From: Isochrysis galbana
Taxonomy: Eukaryota; Haptophyta; Isochrysidales; Isochrysidaceae
Direction of reading: 5' to 3'
Length of the DNA: 64,000 bases
NCBI GenBank assembly: GCA_018136815.1
Contig: CM030936.1
Location: forward strand, 6,189,505 to 6,253,504
The number at the start of each line of letters is the position of its first letter. The first letter of the stretch is position 1. The notes beneath the pieces are model-generated. The model ran no database searches, had not been told where the DNA came from, and worked only from the letters and a program-made list of their open reading frames with translations. Below, in pieces: positions 56,689 through 64,000 of this stretch. The position numbers and the translations under genes are program-made.

Positions 56689-57195
56689 TCAAGCCGTTGG
56701 CTCCTCGACGCAGCTCATCTCGGAACCGATGTCCTCTTCGTCTTCCGAATCCGTACCTTCTGAGACGGCGGAAGACGGCGTGGCGGACGATTCTGTATCA
56801 CTCTCTGACCTCTCACACTTGGGGTGCCGCTTGCCCCCATGGCACAGTGCTGAGCACTGCACACCTGCGGCGCGGCACGGACACGCAACCGTTGCGCATT
56901 TGGCTGAAGCTCCGCACGTGCACATCCGAGCGGCGCCCTTGTATGCGGCAGGACCTGACGGCTTGTACGCGCCGTCTGAAGTCGTTTTGGCTGCTGCTTG
57001 GCTGCGTCTCAACTTTACTGCCCTTCGTTCCGCTTGCCTGACCTTCTTGTGGACCATGTCCTCAGGCCTAAGTAGATGGAGTGCAGTTTCCTCTTCCTCT
57101 TCCTCTTCGAGGCCTTCAGTGATGCGTGATGCCTTAGCTTGGTTCAGAGGCCCAAGCAGCAGAGACCATTTTGTATTTTGCTGCTATCATGTCTC
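56689..57195 (-). pseudogene. Cysteine-rich (CXC-type) fragment
   Basis: The minus strand reads WSLLLGPLNQAKASRITEGL, a Glu run, MVHKKVRQAERRAVKLRRSQ, then CTCGASAKCATVACPCRAAG and CSALCHGGKRHPKC. An acidic Ser-rich tail ends at 56689. The C-x-C..C....C.C...G..C...C spacing is like the CXC/tesmin-type module, which also occurs at the C-termini of some eukaryotic transposon proteins. A candidate acceptor (GATAGCAG) lies at about 57190. No upstream exon was found within 600 bp, so it may be a broken element. Confidence 0.45.
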
Positions 57196-57301
57196 ATCCA
57201 AAGGGCTAAGGGCTAATAAAATAAGACTACTCCGACTTGGGCGCACCCCGGAAGTGTTGCACCACACACGGAAGGTGAGGGCAAACGTTGGTGAAGACTA
57301 G

Positions 57302-57787
57302 CTCTACTGACTTGTCCATGGGCCATGGGTCATGGGGAGAGCTAAGCATCTATGGGAGGTAGGAGGGAAAGAGGGAAGAGGGAAAGATGAATTGGTTTAG
57401 TTGGTGGGAAGCCCAGATTCTTCAACCTAAGCTATCCTTGAGGCACAAAGGCCAGAGTCCTACGTATGCATGGAAATCGTAGGACGCGGTCCTACAACGT
57501 AGGACGGAACCAGCTGACCGCACACAAACTTCAAAAGCTAGAAGCTAGGTACAATGACGTGTAGTAATGAGTCATCCGCTTCGAGAAACGAGAAACTCCA
57601 CAAAACGGGGCCTGCAAGCGGAAAGGTATAATCAGGTGCTTAGTTTTGTGCCTTGGCGTGTTGGGGTGTTGGAGTGTTGGTGTTGGAGCTTGGTGCATGG
57701 CTAGTGGCAGTAGCGGCCCTAATGCTCAGTTGTTTTATTTTTACGACGTAGAGAGTAGATGTACTTCCGGCGTGGTCCGCTCGGGCC
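57302..57787. other. Promoter-side region of the Nudix gene
   Basis: No gene. A small repeat CGTAGGAC / GTCCTACAACGTAGGAC lies near 57470-57510 and forms an inverted repeat. Confidence 0.4.
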
Positions 57788-58610
57788 ATGTTCCAACAGA
57801 CAGTGCCACACCACAACACCGGCGGCTTCACCTCGCACCGCGTGCGGCTGCCCGACAAGGAGTATGGCCAGGCACTCGACTGCCTTGTCAAGGGCTGCTC
57901 CGACATGCTCCTCCTCTCGCCCGATGGCTTGAAGCTACTGCTTGGCAAGAGGAATGTCCAGCCGCAGCCAGACTGGTGGTTTGCTGGCGGCCGCATCTTC
58001 CCAGGAGAAACGCCGTCGCAATCGTGTCAGCGGCTGATACGGCGCGAGTTTGGCCTGGAGATCGACCCCGCGCGATTCCAAGTAGTGTGTTGCCAGTCGC
58101 TCGCATGGGGAATGAGAGAGCAGCCTCCTGCATCCAATGGCACAACTGATCTCCAAATTGTGCTTAGCCTTGTGCTCACACAATCAGAGGTGGAGAAGGT
58201 TGTGCTTGACCCCAAGGAATATGCAGACTCACAGGTACACGCGCTGTCGGCCGAACGGCTGCCCGCTATCTCGAACGGCTACCCGCCATCTCTTTCCCCT
58301 CTCCAGCAGTGCCCTCACCTCAATGATGCCCTTGCCTTGTTTGCAGTGGGTGGAGCCATCAGTGGTCCTAGACGGTTCGTATCACCCAGCGCTGAAGTTC
58401 GCAGTCGGGTCGTTGCTGGCTAAGAGGAAGATGGACGAGATGCGAGAGGCTGCTGCGTTGTCGCCCGACGACCATGTGAAGATCGCTAAGCTCGCCCTCG
58501 AATTTTCTAGTCTTGCGACTGCATGCGAGCCTCTGAATGGTCGGAGCAGCTATAGAGTAGTCGCCCCACATCTGAACTATGAGTGTGATGTCGTTGTCAG
58601 CACCACGTGA
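57788..58610 (+). CDS. Nudix hydrolase, degenerate Nudix box
   Basis: Nudix enzymes cleave nucleoside diphosphates linked to X. Two exons join in frame: 57788-58234 and 58347-58610 (CACAG|GTACAC to GTTTGCAG), giving 236 residues. The box reads GGRIFPGETPSQSCQRLIRREFGLEI. Compared with GX5EX7REUXEEXGU, the first RE is RL and the EE is RE. The last acidic residue and the G remain. GDP-mannose mannosyl hydrolase-type enzymes also depart from the consensus here, so activity may be retained or altered. N-terminal MLLLSPDGLKLLLGKRNVQP and WWFAGG are normal for the fold. C-terminal helix KMDEMREAAALSPDD. Substrate unknown. Confidence 0.75.
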
Positions 58611-59461
58611 GTGGTGAAGTGCACGGTGGTTCGATGAATGGTGCCCTTGAGTTGTGCATTCACGCATTTATACGCGCACCAAGGCGACCACGGCGAGCGG
58701 GTCACGGCCAAGCACAACCACGAGCCGACATCCAACATGGGAGTGGGGGCATAGCAGCCATGATTATGGGCGAGGGTTTGGTCACATCCAAATATCCAAA
58801 TCCAGAACCCAAATATTCCATGGACAATCCTTCGTCCAGGAGCTATCCAGACAATGGGCCCGCAAGACGTACGTCGGCACAGGCCACAAAGCACCAGGAT
58901 TATTTGTTGCTTGATATTGATATTGATATTTGACTTTGACTGTAGCGTGGACCAAGAAATGGAAATGGAAATGGGGCGGTCCAATACCGGGTGGGGCATC
59001 AAAAAACCCCAGCAATAACTTCTCAGCGATTGAGCAGTCGCAGCGATCATGACCGACGGGTACTACTTAACTCAGAGCTTAGAATGTGGAATTAGCTCAA
59101 CTCGGAGCGTAGACAATGTGAAATGTAGAATGAGAATGTGGTACAGTGTACAGTGGCTACAGTGTAGCCGGCTATTTCCTATACATACTACATAGATACA
59201 TTATTGTGATTGATTGTGCAATATGCGCCATATCCACAAGCTTGACGAGTCTCCATGAATGTGGTTGGTGTTAGGAAGAAAGTCATAAGGCGTTTTCCGC
59301 CATTCTTCCAGCCTTTTGTGGTCATGTTGATATTGATATATGATGAGTACTGAGTACCCATGCTGATGAGATGATATTGTCAGCACTAAATCTAAAGCGC
59401 ACCAACGAGTGCTTTGTGCAGCATCCTAGATTCTCGACCATTTGAACGCCATGCATCATGC
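58611..59461. other. Intergenic region
   Basis: No supportable gene. Short ATATCCAAAT / AAATATTCCA and GATATTGATATTGATATT repeats lie at 58785-58930. Confidence 0.4.
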
Positions 59462-59896
59462 CTACACACCGCCTGCCCTCATCTCCGAAGCAGCGCCTTG
59501 TTCGCGTTTTCCCTTCACACGCTGAAGCCCCAAGAGGCTGCAGGCAAGTATCGCAAGGAGGATGCCTCCAATCAGCCAGATGCCTCCGCGCACTCCTTGA
59601 CCGTCATACGGACCCCAGTCGCAGGTCCACCAGATGCACGGGACAAAGTGGAGCCACATGCCCCCGAAGACGCCTATCAAGATAGCGGTTGTGATGAGGC
59701 AGCACATGTTGCTTGTCGTCGGGCAGCGCGCTGCGCGGTGGCGCAGGAGCGGCACACACAGGACCAGTAAGACGGCGGCAAGGAGCAGCCCATCGAAGAC
59801 GAGCGAGGCTGTGCGCGTGGCCGGCCACAGCTCAAAGTTCGCAGGCGGCCAGATCGTCCCCGATGCCGGCTCGTCCACCTCGTCCAATGCACGCAT
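59462..59896 (-). CDS. Small three-helix membrane protein, unknown
   Basis: I do not recognise the family. From the ATG at 59896 the frame gives 144 residues with three hydrophobic helices: LVFDGLLLAAVLLVLCVPLL, CCLITTAILIGVFGGMWLHF and IWLIGGILLAILACSLLGL. Between helices 2 and 3 lies CIWWTCDWGPYDG, a Cys/Trp loop. A longer frame upstream begins at a GTG codon and is Arg/Pro-rich. No intron is needed. Confidence 0.55.
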   Translation of the reverse strand: MRALDEVDEPASGTIWPPANFELWPATRTASLVFDGLLLAAVLLVLCVPLLRHRAARCPTTSNMCCLITTAILIGVFGGMWLHFVPCIWWTCDWGPYDGQGVRGGIWLIGGILLAILACSLLGLQRVKGKREQGAASEMRAGGV

Positions 59897-60828
59897 GCTT
59901 CCTGCAGCCGCTCGCCGGTTGCGGCGGGGAGGCGGCACCCTTGTCGCCTCCTCCCCTCGCTACGTCGACTACTTTAATCAAAAGGGCAAACTCAGAGAAT
60001 TCTCTTATGAACGGACGAACGGACGAACCGAGGGAGAAGCCGACGACGACAGCTTCCCAAGAAAGGAAGGTGGGTGGGGGTTGGGGGGGGGGGGGGGGGA
60101 CAATGACAAGAAGAACAATCGATATCTTTAGATCTAACCTAGACACTAGACACAGCTGTGATGCTGTGATATTATAGCCGGCTTTAGTTTAGCGACTGTG
60201 AACAGCGCCGGGGTAGCTAGGGGCGCATTTTGACCAGAGGAAAGAAAGAGGGAGGCCACCCTCTTTCGCCCTTCGCCCTCGCCGCTCACGCGCCCCGCCG
60301 CTCGCCCGCACCAACACACCCTTTCCCCGTCTCCCGTCTCTCATCAACCTCGAACCTCATGTCCACACCCCCACACCCGCCTCCATCCCAGCCCCCAGCC
60401 ACTGCCCCGACCGCGGTCGACGAAGCCGCCAAGTTCGTCACCGTCCCGCCGCTCGGGGCTTGGGCCGGGCCAGAGTTTCGTTCAATTCGTTTGAGACCCA
60501 CCCAAATTTTGTTTCGATATTTCGCTTCCCTTGACCCAAATTTTGCAGCTTATTTCGACTAAAATTCGACCTTACACCTTTAATTCGAGTGAAATATCGA
60601 CATTTTACATTTTACATTTTGCTCTTCGGCGTGCCAGGCGAGGCGTATTATTAAGTGCTAAGTGCACGAGGCATAGAAATGATAGAAATTTTCTAGAAAT
60701 GGCAGCATCACATTGTACATCACACAGCTCTACAAGTCAAACCTGAGAGCCCACATGACACATATGTGATCACAGCCCCACACATCTCACATCTCGTCGC
60801 AACCCGCACGATCGAGCTCAAATCAGCA
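59897..60828. other. Intergenic region with polyG run
   Basis: No supportable gene. 17 G at 60083-60099. A + frame near 60360 (MSTPPHPPPSQPP) resembles the Ser/Pro-rich short ORFs of the retroposon-like units, but no leader match was seen. Confidence 0.35.
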
Positions 60829-61865
60829 TCAACCCACGATCCTCTTGTTGTACCGACTCATCAAAGACACTTGCAGATGATCGGACAATGCACTAGCTTG
60901 CATCTCACCATACATGACACGAAGCAAAGAGAAAACACGTTCACACGAGGCAGAATTCGGAGTAATTACAGCAAAAGCTACACGCGCTGCCTCCGCCCAC
61001 GCCGGAAAAGACTCGCCGTTGTTGGCGCGCCACCAATCCAGCACTCCATCCGAAAAATCCTTGACATCCAAGACGTTGATCGCGGCATGCGCGGCCGCGC
61101 TCATGTAGGCAGGCAACTGCGCCTTTAGAGCATTCGGGTCGATACCCCCCTCATCATCAGGCATGCCTAGGGGGGTGAGGATGTGAGGATAGCCAAGTCA
61201 TCGACGGAATCCGGCGTGGCGTAACGTGAAGCGTACGTCGGATCGAATATTTGCACGGCCTTGAACATCTGGTACATCGACGTGCAATCAAACGAATCTT
61301 GACAGCTGCCTGTCATGCGCTCCTTCAAATCCCAGATGGGACAATAGGCTTCTAATAGGTTCTATTAAGAGGTCAAGAGGCCTACCAGACCTGTTACCTG
61401 TTAATAGGTAATAGGTAAAAAAAAACCTTTCAATATTTTCGCCTCGCGCGTGGCTATAGGCCTATACTATAGGTACCGCTATCGTAGCCACGCCCAAATC
61501 ATCTCAGATCCCTTCCTCTCCCTAGTAACTTAGCTCAGAAGTCAGAAGCCAATCATATTCATAATGTACATCACATACTGATACATCTATAATATTAGTA
61601 AAATGAGTTTTATTTTGACCTGTTACGGACCTGTTGCGACCTGTTAAGAGGTCCTCTTAATAGGAAGAGGCCCCCGAAACCTGTTGACCTTGTACCTGTT
61701 GTCCCATCCGGGCTTCAAATACACAAAGGCTTGCGAGAGGGCAGCAGTAAGGCGCCTCCGTTCAGGCATATCGTGAACCACTAAGAGACGCCGCACCTCT
61801 TCCACCTCTAAGTCCTCTGAGAAGGTGCAACTCGAGGTTCCGATTTTTTGGCACGCCCCTCCCGG
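60829..61865 (-). pseudogene. hAT transposase C-terminal part, interrupted by a MITE
   Basis: The minus strand from about 61865 reads FSEDLEVEEVRRLLVVHDMP and SQAFVYLK up to the insertion at 61712. After the MITE it resumes with MTGSCQDSFDCTSMYQMFKA. FDPTYASRYATPDSVDD is followed by a stop. An open frame from an ATG at 61164 then ends in DWWRANNGESFPAWAEAARV, SASCERVFSLLRVM and SDHLQVSLMSRYNKR. This is the hATC dimerisation domain. A stop or intron separates the last two parts. N-terminal catalytic regions are not present. Confidence 0.75.
61331..61712. mobile_element. hAT-type MITE, 382 bp, nested in hAT transposase
   Basis: Flanks are CTTCAAAT on both sides (61323-61330 and 61713-61720), an 8-bp target duplication, the hallmark of hAT elements. 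Ends are inverted repeats: CCCAGATGGGACAATAGG at the left and, as reverse complement of the right end, CCCGGATGGGACAACAGG. It has no coding potential. AT-rich, with GACCTGTT units and the TTTTCGCC hairpin inside. Confidence 0.85.
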
Positions 61866-62470
61866 CTTTTAAGGTATATAATTTCTACTGACCCCTAACT
61901 TCGCCCCTAACTCGGGGGTTGACATAAACACGGGGACCCATCAAGCGGAAGACGTCTTGTGTTTCGTCTGGGGGAAAAAGGGGGGGTGTCAGATGGGGAG
62001 CTCCCCAGGGAGCTCCCAATCAGTGGGGGCGGGGGGAAAGAAAGGGGGGGGGTGTCAGGTGGGCAGCTCCCCTGGGAGCTCCCAGTCAGTGGAGCAAGGG
62101 GGGGAGGGGGGAGGAAAAGGGGGGGGGGTGTCAGACCCGGTTGTTCCGTCAGGCCTGACGTCAGGTTTGTCAGATAGGTGTCAGGTTGGTGGGACCTGAC
62201 GGCGAGCGTCAGCCTGCCACGGAGCCGATCGGCCGATTGGTGTTCTATAGTTAAAATTATTTTTTCTAATTTAATATACCCCTACCCCTACCTACGGCTT
62301 TATCCTTCCCGCCCGCGCCGCGCGCCGCGTGCTGACATATTGACATACCAGTTCTTCTTGGCGGGAGAGCGCGACCATAGGAAGACATTTAAGAGTGAGA
62401 GAAGAAAGAAGTGCGATTTCGTGAGAATAGACACCGTTTAAGGTTTGTGCCACCTCGTCGTTACATCGCA
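61866..62470. other. Intergenic region with G-rich tandem repeat
   Basis: Includes the G-rich tandem at about 61975-62110, then GTCAGG/CCTGACG inverted motifs (62150-62210). No gene. Confidence 0.4.
61975..62110 (+). repeat. Tandem pair of about 74 bp with GGGAGCTCCC hairpins
   Basis: Two units share GGGGGGTGTCAG, AGCTCCCC and GGGAGCTCCCA.TCAGTGG. GGGAGCTCCC is self-complementary. A third truncated GGGGGGTGTCAG follows near 62120. Confidence 0.85.
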
Positions 62471-62599
62471 ACTCATTTTTGTCCTATTCTACTTGAGTTC
62501 TCCTCTCGCCTCTCGCTCGCTCCTTGTGGCCTCTCGCCGCCCTCGCTCCTCGCTCGCTCGCTCGCTCGCTCTCTCGCTCTCGTTGTAGCTCTCATGGCT

Positions 62600-63192
62600 T
62601 CCAACTCCAATGATCTCCGGCTCGATGGTGAGGAGCCCGTGGAACCAGTCTGCCGCCTAGCCCTTCGGCGAGTCCACACACCTCCGCGGAGGAAACAGCC
62701 ATCCGTCGAGTACTCCCATCCAGTACATGTCGTTCGCCACGTGTACCCGCGTAGAGAGCAAAACGTCGAAGAGCTTAGGCATGCCTTGTGCTCCGCGAGC
62801 GCCTTTAAGATGTCTTCAGCCGCGAGGCTGGGGTTTCGGTAGTATCCCATCGCCAGGAACTCCACCGGTAACGACATGCATGCTAGCGCGTCGAGATTTT
62901 TGAGGCGCAGTGCCTGTGCCGAGCGGTTCACCGTGTCGATGGGGAGCTGCAACTCCGTCACCGGTCGCTCTTCAAAGAGGTCATAGCGCAAATTTGCTGC
63001 GGTTGGATGGATGGATAGAGCGTTGCCCAAGCGCTGGGTTATCAGGCCGGCCAACAGACTCGCGTTCATGTGCTTTTTTGCCGTCGCAAACGATAGCAAC
63101 CGCTGTTGCAACTCGAACGCTGCGGTACACCACCTCCCTGTCATGCTCAGCGCCTCACGCGCGACCCAGATGGGTACACGGCCATCATGCAC
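62600..63192 (-). CDS. Unknown protein exon
   Basis: Not recognised. The minus frame is protein-like: SMTGRWCTAAFELQQRLLSF, then AGLITQRLGNALSIHPTAAN, DLFEERPVTELQLPIDTVN and LPVEFLAMGYYRNPSLA. The frame begins at a non-ATG codon, so a 5' exon is missing or an internal ATG (63144) is used. Beyond about 62620 it runs into CT-repeat translation, so the true 3' end is probably an intron or stop missed here. On the + strand a short ankyrin-like frame (63139-63250) overlaps. Only one strand is likely to be coding. Confidence 0.4.
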
Positions 63193-63461
63193 GCCTGCAC
63201 GATGGCAAGTGCAAACGCTGATGCGTTTGAGCTCCTTGACTTCATCAAGACGAATGTGCTACCAATCGAAGGGGATAAAACCCGTCACGAAACACAAACA
63301 CCCACAAAAAGTGCCCACACAACGTGACAAGTCCTAAAGATCCTGCTATCCAGGCATTGAATGTTGAAACAGCGGCGTCGAGTGGGAGCTCTTTGAAGAC
63401 GTCGTGGCACGCATGCGCAAGGATGCGTATTAATTATTGAATCACGTAAGCTAATCCGCTC

Positions 63462-64000
63462 TTAGACTCTAGTAAATTTGACGACAAAATCTAACAACTC
63501 CGGAGTATCGTGTATTTTACTTTCTCCTGCTTTCTTTACCCACCACGGTCTTTCTATGTCAAGAAGCAAAACGACCCTATTCTCGTCATCATCGTTCACG
63601 CCAATATGTTCTTTTCCCACCCCCCACCAATGCCACACTCGCCGATGGTGGCGGTGGTGGTCACATTCTTTCGGTGATTGTAGAATTTGAATTTGCAAAT
63701 CTGCAGCTCAGTTGCCATATCTCCACTTGAATAGGAAACTACTCGATCCCCGCGGCGTGAGCGGGTTAATGAGGGCTGGGGCATTAATGCTGTCGTCATC
63801 AAGAATGCATGTCGTTCCAGAGTTTTGTGCAGCATGGAGCCAAACCGCCAACCACTTCGGGAAACAATTGGGAGCCAACACCAATAATGTTGAATTGAAT
63901 GGATTCTCTGGTGGTGGACAGCGAAGAAATAGTTTCATGCCGGTCTCCTCCAGATTTTCGCGGAAGGCTTTGTGTGAGCTCTCCAGAATCTTGCTACGCG
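63462..64000 (-). CDS. Aspartyl/asparaginyl beta-hydroxylase-like gene, 3' part
   Basis: 2-oxoglutarate/Fe(II) dioxygenase family, known for hydroxylating Asp/Asn residues or lipid A acyl chains. The C-terminal exon encodes NDDDENRVVLLLDIERPWW, closely like the N-DTD-DR-I-L-F-DIERP end of this family (LpxO, AspH). An upstream exon running to the window edge reads SSHKAFRENLEETGMKLFLR, NPFNSTLLVLAPNCFPKWLA and LHAAQNSGTTCILDDDSINA. The intron between them (about 63710-63600) was not resolved. The metal-binding His residues are not visible in the part present. The gene continues beyond the window. Confidence 0.45.

Noticed and set aside
56729..57301. Plus-strand Ser-rich frame of 190 residues
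   Set aside because: The minus strand carries the ordered cysteine pattern; the plus frame is its shadow.
63106..63327. Plus-strand ankyrin-like frame (DPDGYTAIMHAC)
   Set aside because: Suggestive of a single ankyrin repeat, but only one short unit and it overlaps a more protein-like minus frame; left undecided rather than called.
1..64000. tRNA, rRNA or CRISPR arrays
   Set aside because: No T-arm-like motif with a cloverleaf context, no rRNA segment and no regularly spaced identical repeats with unique spacers were seen; a covariance-model search was not possible here.

Overview
This window is nuclear DNA of a microbial eukaryote, most likely a GC-rich, repeat-laden unicellular alga. A haptophyte-like or related chromalveolate lineage is my inference and cannot be proven from this window. 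The signs are intron-bearing genes with clean GT-AG junctions, no operons or ribosome-binding sites, long GA/CT microsatellites and polyC/polyG runs. The gene mix also fits: hybrid histidine kinase, exostosin-type and GT31 glycosyltransferases, type I sulfatase, SLC35 transporter, XRN2, cyclin and SET-domain methyltransferase. Genes lie on both strands and are separated by repetitive DNA.

Layout: 0-2.3 kb, an intronless multi-pass membrane protein. 3-5 kb, a dispersed repeat and a small LTR-like element with 5-bp target duplication. 5.6-6.2 kb, a small unknown gene. 7.4-9.7 kb (-), SLC35C2-like transporter. 10.2-11.3 kb, a membrane-anchored protein with a beta/gamma-crystallin-like stretch. 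12.4-14.9 kb, a membrane-anchored polyester/feruloyl-type esterase. 17.2-19.6 kb, a hybrid histidine kinase. 20.4-20.8 kb, an ankyrin gene broken by a 7-bp duplication. 22.8-27.1 kb, an exostosin-family glycosyltransferase with EGF-like modules. 27.5-28 kb, a broken cytochrome b561-like exon, with a second copy at 51.4-51.9 kb. 29.7-32 kb, a sulfatase. 32.6-33.8 kb, a GT31 glycosyltransferase. 34-38.4 kb, a retroposon graveyard. 38.7-44.1 kb (-), a 10-exon XRN2/Rat1 exoribonuclease. 45-47.2 kb, a hAT transposase fragment split by a 1.14-kb retroposon. 48.9-50 kb, a cyclin. 53.6-55.7 kb (-), a SET-domain methyltransferase. 56.7-57.2 kb (-), a cysteine-rich fragment. 57.8-58.6 kb, a Nudix hydrolase. 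59.5-59.9 kb (-), a small membrane protein. 60.8-61.9 kb (-), a second hAT transposase remnant holding a 382-bp hAT-type MITE. 62.5-63.2 kb (-), an unknown coding exon. 63.5-64 kb (-), the 3' end of an aspartyl/asparaginyl hydroxylase-like gene.

The genes do not form a pathway cluster. Sulfatase, exostosin, GT31, the SLC35 transporter and the anchored esterase could all serve secretory or cell-surface polysaccharide metabolism, but that grouping is inference. The clearest new biology is in the mobile DNA. Two hAT transposase genes have each been hit by a second element whose borders and target-site duplications can be read directly. A retroposon family with a palindromic 5' end and a proline-rich small ORF recurs about five times, and a short T-run-terminated motif recurs four times.
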